NCBI RefSeq assembly: GCF_000006565.2
Contig: NC_031474.1
Span: 3,011,662-3,075,661, forward strand
Direction: 5' to 3'
Source: Toxoplasma gondii ME49
Lineage: Eukaryota; Apicomplexa; Conoidasida; Eucoccidiorida; Sarcocystidae
DNA length: 64,000 bases
In this document: positions 10,691-22,930 of the stretch, piece by piece
How the letters are laid out: each line of letters opens with the position of its first letter
Numbering within the stretch: the first letter of the stretch is position 1
Translations under genes and position numbers: made by a program
The notes under the pieces: generated by a model
The model's database searches: none
What the model saw: the letters and a program-made list of their open reading frames with translations, nothing else
Told to the model about the DNA's origin: nothing

Positions 10691-13536
10691 TCTCGAAACA
10701 GGCAAAGATCAGAGGACAACCACAGAAATGCGAAAAAGAAGCACAAAGGCGAAAACGAGGAAGAAAGAAGGCACAGACGAGGAAGAGAGACCCGGAAGAG
10801 AGGGAGGAGGAGACAGGAAGGAAACAACGGGCGTGCCTTCTTCCTGTGGCTTCTGCACTCCACAGAGGTCCTCCACAAAAGACAAGAAGGAGTCGGAGGC
10901 AACGTGAAGCAGAAATAAGAGAAGAACGCGGAAGCCTGGCAGTGCGTATTGGGTGCACGCGCTTGTGTGCAGCGGGAGACGAACGCGAAAAAAAACCAAG
11001 AGACAGAGTTAGTGACCGCGAGAGTGAGAGAAGCCTGCCGTGGAGAGAGAGAGAGGAGGCTCATGGTTTGAAGGAGGGAAGCAGCATGTGCGAGCCATTC
11101 GAGGCGCGAAAAAACAACTCTCGCGGGTGAGCCGACAGAACGCATGCATGCACGTCCGCTTTCGAAGAGAGCAAGAGGCCGCTTCTTGCTTGCCACCGGC
11201 TCCGGAGGCCTTTTGCACAAGAGGAGTCCCCTCCCCGTGAGCTTCCTCTCGGAGACAATGAGAAAAACGAACACTCCAGTTCTTCTGCAGGAGCCAGTGG
11301 GAGGGAAAAGTCTCAGAAGAATACCTCTGAGTGCTCTTCCACGCTTTTCGAGACCCCTGCTCCAGGTGGACGTACACTCGACGGAACTTGCATGCGTGCA
11401 ACCACAGCGAAGGGAGAGACCGGACCGGAAAAGCGCGAGGCGCCGCCACCGCGGTCGACACACGCATTTTTTAAAAAAGCGAGTTGCCTAGGAGGGCATC
11501 TGCGAGGGAAGCTGAAGCGGAGAAAATCGAGGAAAGAAGTAGTTTGCTTCTCTGTGCGGGGAGGAGTCCCAGACCCCCGGCACACTCGGCTGCTGGAAGA
11601 GTTCCGACAGACACACATGCGTTGCAGAAAAGGTGAATCAAGGTCACATGAGTGAGGGAAGCGAGAGAGAGAGAGAGAGAAAGGCAGAGACTTTTTGACT
11701 GGGAAAACAGGAATTCAATTGCTTTTTTTCTCTCTCCACCGTTGCTGCTAAGGGTGCTCTGCAGAGCACACGCACTTTTTACATCTACAGAGAGAGCGTT
11801 CTCGCTTGGCAAAAAGTCCATGCATATTCAGTTGCAAGCACTTGGGTACATGTTTGCACGAAGATCTGAATGTGCGTGGCAGAACGCGATTTAAGTGTAT
11901 GCGCGTATACGAACTGTGACTCGAGCGCATCTGGAGACCGCTCGTCCACGTGTACGTACACTCCAACGTGGTACTTCGATTGGAGAGTCGAGATCGAAAA
12001 AAACAGGCCTTCACTCAAGCCGGTTTTTCTTTTACAAGTGCATCTGTGCTTCGCCAGGAAATACAACGAGGAAAAAACACCCCCGCATGGAAGCGTTCAG
12101 ATGCCTGGCACTCGCATAGGAATGAAAGCTAGACTTAGCATGCATCTTCAGGTGCAGAAACTCTTCTGTGTTCATCGCAGCAGGCGCTCTGCTTCTGCTC
12201 TCGTTCTCCTGTTTCGAACGCTGAAGAAGTCGGTACACGTCGTTGCTTCTTCAGCGGCAACTCCGCAGATGCGTCTACCTGCGAGTAGTTCAGCGTTCTG
12301 ACGAATTGGCATTCGCAACCGCAGCGCCACCGAAAGCCTCAAGGCTGCTAGTACTGGGAAGTTGTGCGGTCTTCCCCTCTCGAAACACTCCAAGGAGGAA
12401 ACGATAGAGCGACTTTTCCGGTTTTTCCTTCTTTCCTTTTCCTCTGCAAACCTGCGCGGGTCGCAGCGAAGCCTCTGCAGCTGTCAGGCACCTGAGGAGC
12501 GAACATTTGATGCCAACGTTCTGCATGCACAGACTCCTCTTTTCTCTGTTTCTCGCCCAGAATAGTGTCTACCTCCATGCGCTGTATTGACATCCAGCGC
12601 GGGGCTGCACGCTGCGTGCATTGTAGGAAACGCGCAAACTCTCTCCAGATCCTTTCAACTTCCGGTCTGCGCCAGCATGCTCACACGCTCCAGCTTTAGG
12701 CAAGTCACATGCAGATGTGAAGACTGTCGAGAAAAGTGGAGTCCCTCGCTTTTTTTGTGTGTCATTCTCCGGATGCTATCCTCAGTTATTCTTAACCGAA
12801 ACGCTGCCAGGCCAGGCGGAGAACCAATTAGTTGACGGACGGGATTGCCTTGTGCAACATGCAGTCGCATGTATTCACCTCTACACCCACCTTGCATATG
12901 CTTATACACAGAGATACCTAATACGTCTGTAGAGATCCCTTTTCCAGAGACATATGCATGCAACCAGTGTAAATACAAGCGAAGATAGATAGGTATATAT
13001 ATATCGAATATATATCTTTCTTTACGCATTATACATATGTGTGCATGTGTACTTGATTATGTACAACTAGAAACGTTTGCATAGGTACGCAGAGAGATAG
13101 TGCAGAAACTCTGCAACTCTCAGAGAGGGCCTCTTCTTCAATTGTCTACCGACTGTGTAAATGCAGAAAAGAGACAGGGACACCAAGAAGTGTGTTGGAG
13201 AGCGGAGAGTGAAAGACGTTTCGACTTGGCATCCAAAAGACTCTGAGAAATCGTTCCCGTTCAGAACGACAAAGGATGCGCGCATGCAGGTCTTGCTGTG
13301 CCGCGCCCGGAACTCCAGGCTAAGCTCAGAGCAGACCAGGAAGAGAGAGTTTCTGTTGGAAAAGTACGGGGATATTTACAAATTCAAATGCAATCGTATG
13401 TACGTATGAATCTGTATTTATAAATAGATACAGATTCACAAATATAAATTCATAAAATACATTCAACGATACAGTTCATTATTCATATTCTCCCAGAAAA
13501 AAAGGAAAACGAAGACTTTTCATACGTGCATGTTAG

Positions 13537-13569
<33 letters not shown>

Positions 13570-13765
13570 CGGATAGATAGATAGGTAGAACTATATATAC
13601 ATATACGCATACTTCTGGAATGAGGAAGAAAACAGCATCCGTTCCTAAGCGGTGACGCTTGCTAAAAAGGGTGTTTTCTCTGCTGTGTAGCCGAACAGGA
13701 GTTCGTCAGGTGAGAGCTATCTGCCGACCTCAGAGTCGATCCGACAGTGCCGACTGAAGACGCTT
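10691..13765. other. Intergenic: 5' of COX11, 3' of DUS1
   Basis: The first few hundred bases (10691-11050) are purine-rich on the + strand, a pyrimidine leader for COX11. TGCATGC lies at 11145-11151 and the palindrome TGTACGTACA at 11951-11960. A TA run occupies about 13535-13569. No convincing gene was seen; small ORFs lack motifs. Confidence 0.55.
13535..13569. repeat. TA microsatellite
   Basis: Uninterrupted TA run just downstream of the DUS1 stop. Confidence 0.85.
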
Positions 13766-15618
13766 CTAGGCGAAGAAAAGATTCGAAAAAACATCTCCAT
13801 CTGCGCCCTCTTCGCTAGGCTCCCAGAGAGGCACCTCTTTGGTTTCTGTTTCCTTTTTTTGCGCTCTTGCGAGGTTTGTTCTGTGTCGCCTGTACCAGGT
13901 GGGATGCGGCGCTTCTTGGCTGTCTCCTGTGTGCGTTTCTTCGTGTCTCCTCCCTGTCTCTCCTCTGCCCCCCTCGTGAGGCTTCGCAGCCCAACGAGAG
14001 AACTCCCTTTCCTTCACATGCGCGGTCGCTGCGTCCACGATCGCGCTGAACTCGGTGTACTCCACTGCCTGGAAAGAAGAAAACGCATGCAGTGACTGCA
14101 TGCATCCTTGCACGCACACTTGCACGAACACTTGCATGCATCCTTGCACGCACACTTGCATGCAGCGCTTGCATGCACGAGGAGCCCACGCGTCTGGTCT
14201 CTGGGGACTGTTGCAGACAGCAGCCGGGCGACGAGGGTAGAGCACGGAGAGGTGAAGGCGGGAAGTAGAAAGGTGCCAAGCGACTCAGAGAGGCGAACAG
14301 ATGCTAAATAAGGAGACGAGGGCGTGCATGTGAAGAGGAGAAAAAAGAAACAAGAGGGCGACGGCGAGCGAATGGAGGCGCCGAAAAGAAGCAACACACA
14401 GATCCATAGGCCAGGCATGCATGCTCTGTCTAAAATGATAAGGAGACGACAGGAGTCAGCAAATGCAAGGGACAAGAAAGCATGATGCGATTTAAAAGCA
14501 AGCAGTATACACCAAAGACAGATGGTCACAAAGACAACGAAACATCACAAAGAAACCGCAGTGAGCACCAGCCTTCTTATTCACAGATGTGTAAATGCAT
14601 ATAAATATATATAAATATATATATAAATATGTATATGTATATATATATATGTAAAAATACAAATATATATAAAAACATGGATATCCATAGATATATATAA
14701 ACTTGTACAATAGTATAAATGAGTATTTGTGTGTGTGTACATATATTACTAGGTCAGAGTCCTACACTTGTCTGAGAAGATACGGAACCGTTTCCGGTTT
14801 GGTGGTTCGTTGTTTTTCGCCAAGCACTTCTCTTTTTTCTCTGCGTCTCTCCTCACCTTCCCCAAGGAGTTCCGCAGCTCTTCGTGTTCCGCCAGGACGG
14901 GATGAAGACACCGAAAAAGGTGAGACTTGACAAAGCTGGGATGCGGCGGCGGAAAGCGCATGCAGAGATCCAGATACTCCTGCATCACGAGGCACCTCTG
15001 GAGGAGGCCGGGAGAAAGTCCCAGAAACTCGCAAGAGGCGCGTGGAACTGCATGCAAGCGCGAGGACGCAGACAGTCGCCCTCGCAGGCTGTCTCTGAGG
15101 GGGGAGAACGACAAGAATGGAGAAAAGGGGAGGAACGACGGAAACGAAAGCGCGCAAAAGGAGGAGGGCGCGAAACGCGAGGGAGCAAAAAGCATGGGAT
15201 TATCCAGAAGCCCCTCCGCAGACATCACCGCATCCGCTCTGCATGCAGACAGAGAAAAACGGAGAGGAGAGGGTCCTTCAGCGTCAAAGAAGCCGACAGG
15301 GGCAGGTCCAACGATCTTCCAGAGTCCCCAGCAAGGATGTGGGGAGCCATGCATGCTAAACGGCGAACAGAGCGTGCAGATGACCGGTGCCAGAAAAAAC
15401 GCAAACGAAACTCGACGCGGTTCTCAAGATTCACGTTTGACAAAGACTCGAAAAACCACGCACATGCGCATCTCTATGGATACACATATACATGCACAGA
15501 TACATATATACACGTATACGTAAAACATCTCCAACTGTGAAGATTCATACTTAAAAAAAGTCTCTAAACACACAGATACATTCTCACACAAAAGTGTATA
15601 TGCATAGCTGTATATATG

Positions 15619-15649
<31 letters not shown>

Positions 15650-18600
15650 GTATATATATATATATTGATGTGTAGTACGATGCAGCGAAATTGGTGGAGA
15701 TATGAAGGCAGAGGTAGAAAAGCACAGGTTCGTTGAGACATGATTATGTTCCTGTCTTTTGAACTCATCACCAGTAGGGGCCTTACCCTGTGAACTCAAG
15801 ACACCGTAGAGCATCTTCATAGGTTTCGACCGCTCCGTTGGCAATGACTGCGAAAGGAAATTCGGTGCCAGAGAGAGAGACAGGAAGACAGACAGCAAAT
15901 GGGGAAACGGCAGCCAGAGAAAAAGAGAAGAAGAGGTAGAGAATAGAGAGAAGAATGACCGCGACACGCAGGGAGAGAGAGAGGAAGGACGAGACCAAGG
16001 TCGGAAACGAGAGAAAGAGAGAAGGCAAAAGAGAGGCGAACAGAGATGAATACGAGGGGAGCAGGAGACCTTGAACGCAGAAGAGCGCCTGCCCCGCACC
16101 GCGTTCTGTACACACCATCTTGGATGCGTGAAAAGAAGTTCCTTCATACCTGGAATCGAGAGACGCTGCTTCACATGGCGAATGGCGAGCCAATCGCACG
16201 GTCCGACGAACGCAGCCTTTTCTTCTTTCGTTCTCCCGTGAATGCACAAGCATGCGCATCCCGCGGCCTCGAAGGCGTCGCAGAGCCTCAGCGTGTCTTG
16301 CAGCCGCCGTTCTTCATCGAGGACGAGCGCGGCCTCGGAGCGAGGCAAAGCTGCGACAGAGAACGGAGAAACAAGATGTAGAAACAAGATGTTCCAAACT
16401 TCTCGAGCTCTGGAGAGACTCCGAGAAGGCGAAGAGCTCAAGGAAAAGCAACTGGAAAAGACAACACAGAGCAATGCGCTACACGACGACAAACGTCTGA
16501 CCTCCGTTCAGTTCAGGGAACGTGACGAAACAATCACTGTTTGCCCTGTGCAGCTGCTTTTTCGTCTACAGACAGGCAGACGCCAGGGGATCGAGACGCC
16601 GCCGTTTGCAGATATCCGAAAGATTCGACTGAAGTGCCTTGTGAAGACGTACGCAAGTCACAGCCTCAACTGAGTCCCAAAAAATACCTCTCAAACACAT
16701 ACGTAACCATAAGGCTTGTGTCGCGACTTAGAAATATATATATATATATATATGCGTATGCAGGTGGTGATGCAAGCATGTACGCATATATGTACACATG
16801 CATCTTGATGTCTCTTTTGTGTATGCAAAAGTGCTCATCTGCATGCATATGTATATATGCATGAACACATATGCATGTTTACGCCTCCGTTGTGATCATG
16901 TTGGGACTGTGATTCTTGTCGTTGAAAGCATACCGTCTCTTGGATTTCGCGGAGATACTTTTCGCATTTTACAAGTGACAGGAGTCTTGAGATGTTTGTG
17001 CAGCGTCGAGACGATGTCTCTGCACCGCATGCAAACACATAAGACGCACAAGAGGTGAAGTGAACGAGGGGAGACTGAACATCGCCTTCTCCACATTCCG
17101 GAAGTCCAAACCTCTGAACAGCCCCCTCGACAGCATGTGGTGCCCGCCTTCTTCGGCGGCATTCGTTTTCGTCATCTCTGCCTTTCTGTCTCTCGAAAAC
17201 CAAACAGACCCCAGAGGTTTCTTCTGTGGGAGAGAAACGAAGGCGCATGCACATCTTTCAAAGCGCGCAATAAACTGGTTCGCGTTGGTACTGTAGGAAA
17301 CTCACCGCCTGTCGAGGCAGATGCCGTTTCAGACAGGGGACTAGAGTGTACGTGAATTCTCTCTCACTGCATAGTCACGAAACACTCTAGTTATCAACAT
17401 ATATATATATATATATGTATATATGTATATATATAGCTATAGACAGATAAAGATATAGGTATATTTATACATATTTATACATATATTTGTATATGCACAT
17501 ATAGATGTGTGTGTATATATATGTATAAACACATATATATATACTAATATGTATATATATATATACATTTTTATGTATACATATTTAAATATTCGTATAA
17601 TATATAGCCATTTTCTAGAAGGAAAACTCACACGAGAAGCTCCGGTTCGTTGAGAAGGAAGGCGCCGTAGTGACCTCGACGTGCAATGCCCTGAACGTCC
17701 ACGGCAAAACCCACAAGCGAGAATTTCAGTGTTTCTTTCGCTCTTTCTTCTCCACAAAAATTTGCACTGTAGAACCTCGTGGTCAAAGAAGAACGGAGCA
17801 CTAAGGCTAGGTCCTTCTCGAACGGAGTTGTACTTCTCCGCAATAGTCGAACCACAGTTCGATCGTCTGAGGCCACCATCAACCGATAAGGACAAGCATT
17901 CAAAAGGTAAACTTTCTTCACACCAATACGCGAATACATTGCTCCTCTTGCCTCCTCGAGCGAGGCACAAAAACCTCATTGTACATGAAAAAGCGTTTCC
18001 ATACATCGACTTCGCTTTCTTCTCAGTCGATTTGTCCTGTGCTGCGACGTTCTCGAATCCTTCCCGCATGTACATATCCCTCGTCCTTCGCATGCGTCCC
18101 GTCTCCTCTTCCTCCGTCGCTTCTCTGTCGTCTCTCACTCTCTGTGCGTTTTCTTTCCCCCGTCCCTGTCTCCTCCAGCTCTCCCGTTTCCTAAACAGGA
18201 CGCGCGGATTGCACCTGCTCTGACCTTCCTCTGCAAGCTCTTGTCTGGCCTGCCAGTTTCTGCGAAACCAAGCACGCGCGCAAGAAAACCTCACTTGTGG
18301 ACACCCGAAGTTCACGTCGACGGCTTCGACTTCGTCTTCGACGAGCTGGGCGGCGGCTAGGAGGGTCGCGGGTGAGTCTCCTGCATGCGCAAGCGAAGTC
18401 GTCCAGAAAAACGAAGTCAGAGCGCGGCTGTTTGCCGGAAGTTTCGTTCTCGACCATGGAAAGGAGGTCAAGCCTCAATAGAGAGACAGGTCGAGTGCTG
18501 CAGGTAGAGGTGGACGAATCCCGAAATAGCGGACAGCTAACTGCACACCGAACAGGTAGGTACGTAGAGAGTCATACAGCTATGCATCGACCGAGAGACT

Positions 18601-19617
18601 GTAAGACGCCTCGAGAAGAAGATCGGCCGAACGTCTCCGAAAGAAAACGACACAGAGAAGACTGTCGGAGAGCCAAAGGAACTCCAAGAAGGATGGAACA
18701 AAAAAACCAGCAGAAGACGCACCGCAAAACTGCACAAAGACAGGCTCATCAAACTCTTGACTCTCGTCTCCAGTCCACTGCGACCTTCCCCCTTCAGACA
18801 CTTCTCGTTCTCCTTCTTCTCCTTCTTCTTCTTCTCCTTCTTCTTCTTCTTGGACGTCTTCTTCTTCAGAGCACGACGCTTGCGTCCAGCTCGGCGAGGA
18901 GCGCAGCGTCTGCCAGTGCAGTGCGCGGTACTTGGAGTCGTCGAGAAAAAGCCTGAGGAGAGAGACGCAGGAAAGAAGCGCAAAACAGGAGATGGGAGAA
19001 AAGCGACGGAGAGAGAGGACGTCGAAAGGACAGAGAAGTCAGCGCTACGGGAGAGCTAAGACGCAGCAGGAGACAGAGAGAACGTCGAAAGGACCTACCG
19101 GCTGTGCAGCATCGGAGTGTACGCGAGGTCGACGCCATACCGTCTTCCTAGGAGCCTGAAAACCGCCACAGAAACGAGGCAACACCGGACGCGAGGCAAT
19201 GAAAACGCCGTCGCCGGTGGGAGAAGGACGGGGAACGGAGACCCGTCAACGCAAAAGGAGGAAAGCACAGAAGAAGAGAAGGCGATGGAAGACAGCGAAA
19301 GGGCTTTCAGGGGGACAAACGATATGACCTGCTTGATCACTGCAGGGACTACGACTCCACATATGCAGGTTAAAACAGCTCGCAAACCGCCCTCCAGAAA
19401 TCCCTCGTAATGAAAAGAATGTGAAAGGACTGCCTGCACCGACCGTTCTGAGAAAAAAAAACCAAGTCCGCGGCATCGTGCGCGGCTTGCTTTAGGAATG
19501 CACATCCGAGCTTTCCTTCAGCAACCAAACACACAACCGAGGACAAAAAACCGCCACAGCTATACAGAAATGCATCTTGTCCCTCATTCTATCTTTGAGT
19601 AGACGATTATATACGTA

Positions 19618-19676
<59 letters not shown>

Positions 19677-20102
19677 ATATATATATATATATATATGTTT
19701 GGAAATAGAGTTGTAGGTATGCATATTAGATGGAAAAAGCATTAGCACCCAGAACCGCCAGCATGCGTGGAGTACAGACCGAGTCGTTTGCCGCACATGC
19801 ATGCATGTTTTCCAATTAGATATTTGCATACTACATGTGGAAGAATGGATACAGACAGAGAAAGACGTATACACGTCCTCGTGGCAGGGGTGTCGAGGAA
19901 ACCTGGAAAATGTAGATTTTTTGAGAGAGACTTCGAGTTCTCACCGGAATGCAAGTTCGCTGGCATCAACCATGGGCGCCATGACAAATCGAGGTCTACC
20001 GATGGAATCCCAAAAGCGGCCATCTTGTCTCTTTTTCTTCTTTTTTCGCTGTCGGTCTTTCGCGGCTTTGCATTCTCGCCAGTTCGCCGGCGCTCCCGCC
20101 AT
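13766..20102 (-). CDS. DUS1: tRNA-dihydrouridine synthase, DUS1 family
   Basis: Ten exons: 20102-19945, 19155-19099, 18952-18723, 18380-18295, 17690-17632, 17019-16934, 16350-16150, 15847-15787, 15238-14857 and 14068-13766. Every junction is GT..AG and phase-consistent, giving 540 residues. DUS1 enzymes use FMN and NADPH to reduce U16/U17 in the tRNA D-loop. In order: [15 protein letters not shown] (FMN-barrel start), [43 protein letters not shown] (catalytic Cys175), [18 protein letters not shown] (about 262-269), [17 protein letters not shown] and DNPMLF, then a DUS1-type helical tail. ATG 20102 is taken because it has a good context (agaATGg) just before the conserved start. A Glu-rich insert (about residues 100-128) sits in exon 3. 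The Ser/Phe-rich stretch after NPMLF in exon 9 is unusual, but the exon stays open and in phase. Confidence 0.95.
14085..14180. repeat. TGCATGC-rich minisatellite in the last DUS1 intron
   Basis: Degenerate 12-bp-like units of the form TTGCAYGCAYMC. Exact TGCATGC words occur at 14098, 14133, 14158 and 14170, next to the acceptor of the last DUS1 exon (14068). Confidence 0.8.
14597..14697. repeat. TA/TAAA microsatellite
   Basis: AT-only stretch of about 100 bp with TATAAATA variants, inside the last DUS1 intron. Confidence 0.85.
15611..15666. repeat. TA/TATG microsatellite
   Basis: TA runs broken by TATGTA units, within the DUS1 intron between exons 15847-15787 and 15238-14857. Confidence 0.85.
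17400..17605. repeat. Long AT-rich microsatellite field
   Basis: Around 200 bp of TATATG, ATATTT and TATACA variants in the DUS1 intron between exons 17690-17632 and 17019-16934. Confidence 0.85.
19609..19696. repeat. TA microsatellite
   Basis: Long TA runs separated by a single TACATG step, in the first DUS1 intron (between 19945 and 19155). Confidence 0.9.
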
Positions 20103-21145
20103 TCTGTCGATGCACGAAATGCTGGAAGAGGGTGTGAAAAGGCCCAAAACGAACGCCCAGCGAGCATCCAAAAAACGTCCTTCCCTCCTCTGCTTCTCTC
20201 TCTACTTTTGCGCCCCTGCTTAGGTGCTCGCTACTTGTCGCGCTACGACTCTGCGCGTCGCTGCGTCTTTCCTCGGACCTCTTTGTCTCCCGTTTCTGTC
20301 GCTTTGCGACATGCGAGCGATGGACGGGGGGGTAAAGCTGCCGAGAAAGTGAGGAAAAAGTACTTCGGTCGACAACGCGGAGATAGGGCGACGCGCGGAA
20401 ACGAAAAATTGGGACGGGGAAAGATGCGAGGTCCCTCAGGAAACGCAGAGAAGCGGAATGACTCGAAGGAGAGAAGGTCGGGGAAGCGAAACCGTTTTCC
20501 AGAGAAAATCGACGCTTTCTAGAAATTCCTGCCGACCAAAAACGGGAACTGGCGCGCGCATGCAGAGAGCGACACGCGAAAGAAATGCCCGCGGCAACTG
20601 CATGCGGCTTGTTTGCATGCTCAGACATAGGAAGCAGGCTTTTACGAATCTAACAGCGGAAAGTGCTCTTTCAAATGATTTACACATCGACGTGAGCGCC
20701 TGAACGTGAAGCACTGAAGCTTGGGTTTTCGCATATTCACTGCTCTCCAAATCTCCACAAAAGGCGATTTTTCCAGACCTCTTCAGACGCGATCTCAAGA
20801 CAGAAGAAACCGTGAGCCGTCTAGCGGGGACAGCAGGTAACGCTCCCTTTCTTGACAAGCGGCGATGAGTCCCAAAGTTTCTTTCTACATACCTTCACAT
20901 CTACATGGTGACCAAACTTCACTCCATATGCACTCGCGTTGACTACCTCCTCCGAAACGACTGTCACAACACACAGCGAATTTCTAGTCTGCTTTTCTAG
21001 ATTACCCTACGTCTAAACATGTGCACATATGCATATATATTTGCATATATATACATACACATGCATACCACTAGAGCCTACTCATATATATGTATATATA
21101 TATATACGCACTTGTGTATGTGCAGATCTACCAGCATGCATCAAA

Positions 21146-21188
<43 letters not shown>

Positions 21189-22930
21189 TGATCTCGGTTT
21201 CGCTGATGCTGTTGTTCGTGTTTTCTTGCTAGGGCAATGAAAAGGCTACGAGGCCTAGATACAGGTAGGTGGGAAAGTTTCGCATGTCTCTTTCGAGAAC
21301 GCATCGTGTTTCGCACTTCGGCTTGTGTTCGAGGAACATTTTCTCTGGAGAGACTCGCGAGGATTCGCTCGCTTTGAAGACCGTTCTCTTTTTTAATCAA
21401 AAAACGGAAGCCACTGTGGGACAAGGACGTCACGGAGTCAGACCTACAGACACCTCGCCACTAGTCTGGCAACCGAAGCCTTGGACGGAAACCTTGTCAG
21501 TAGATGAGAAAATTGAATAAAAATGCACATACGAATCGAAGAGGTTCAAAGCCTCCACAAACCTAAAAACATTTTGCGCAGATCTTTAACTCCTTTCTCC
21601 CTGCTAACCCAACTAAATGGTTGATCTCGAGTCTGGTCTTGTCCTTCCCTGCCTCCCTCAACATTTTGTTCTTTTCGAATCCGCCTTCTTGTCTGCCTGC
21701 CTATCCATTTTCTTCTACTTCTCTCCGTCCTTGCGCCTCCACTCCCTCTCTCCGTTGCATATTTTCACACATTTGCATGCGTACGCGAGGTCTCCTCACG
21801 CACTCGCGCGTCTGTGCTTGGAGAGAAACGAAAGAAAAACGCCGTTGACATCCACACATGAGCTGCAGGAACGCAGGTGGACACTGGCCCAGCGCTCTGA
21901 AGACTCTGCTCGCCGAGCTCACTCGCAAATCGGCGAAAGGACGAAACGCTCTCTACCTCTGACAAGAGAGGGGATCGTCTCCGCTCGATCCAGTGTAGGC
22001 GAAAGGGATGCACGAACAGGGCGTCACTGCACAACCCCATGTCAGATGCTACAGAGACACACATGCTCCCCGAAAAGCCTCTCGCTCTTTGTTGTTGGCC
22101 CTCTCTCTCCTCCCGCGTCTCTCCCCTTTGCTTCTCACTTGTCATCACTCTGTTCTCTCCCTCCTCCGCGCGCTTCTTTTTCGTCCTTGACGCGGTTGGT
22201 TCTCTCTCTCACCTCGCTGGCTTCTCTTCCAAACAGACCGCGATGGAGCGTGCAAGTTGGACACAATCGCTTTTTCTGAATTTCTTCTTCCCTCCTGCCC
22301 ACTTGCTCTCGCAGTTCTCTTGACATCCCATCGGTTTTTTTCTTGCTTCTTCGCTTCTGCGTTTCCTCTCGCGCCTCTTCTCCGACTTGAACGTTTCCCT
22401 TGCACTGGACCTTTGGCTCTGCCTCCTCGTCTAGTCAAAAGTGGATTCGTCGCCTTTCCAGCTTCCTCATGGCCTCGAAATGTCTGAAAGGCCTCTCCAT
22501 CTTCTCCCTCCTTTTCACGCGCGAGATCGACTGTCGCGCTGCCTGCAGCGCGTGCGTCTCGCAGTTCTCAGAGCGCCTCTTCAGAGTTGGAGATGCATTT
22601 GCAATCGAAAAAGACACCCAGCTGATTCCTCCCGTTCTCCTTCACTGTCTTCTTTACAAATCCCTCCTCTCTTTCTTTCGCACGCAGACATCTGTGCTGC
22701 TGCGCCTTCTCTCGGGGCCTGCCGCCATGCACACGATCATAAACCTGTCTATTCTCCCGAGACAGCACGAGGAAAACGCTCTCTTCCACCTGAGATCCAC
22801 TCCTCTCACAACTGCCTGCGGTCCAGGGTCGCTCTGCGGCCTCGCCGGCCCTCCATGAGCAGGCCATCGCTGGCCGCCGACTCCTCTCCGCAAAACCTGA
22901 ACTCCCCCCAAATCCACTCCTCCTCCGCCT
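20103..22930. other. Intergenic: 5' of DUS1, 3' of the rhoptry kinase
   Basis: Both flanking genes are on the minus strand, so this should hold the kinase 3' UTR and the DUS1 promoter. A TA microsatellite field lies at about 21039-21183. From about 21600 to 22500 the + strand is pyrimidine-rich. Open frames here show no recognisable motif. Confidence 0.55.
21039..21183. repeat. TA/TATGCA microsatellite field
   Basis: Mixed TATATG and CATATA units ending in a pure TA run (about 21148-21183). Confidence 0.85.
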
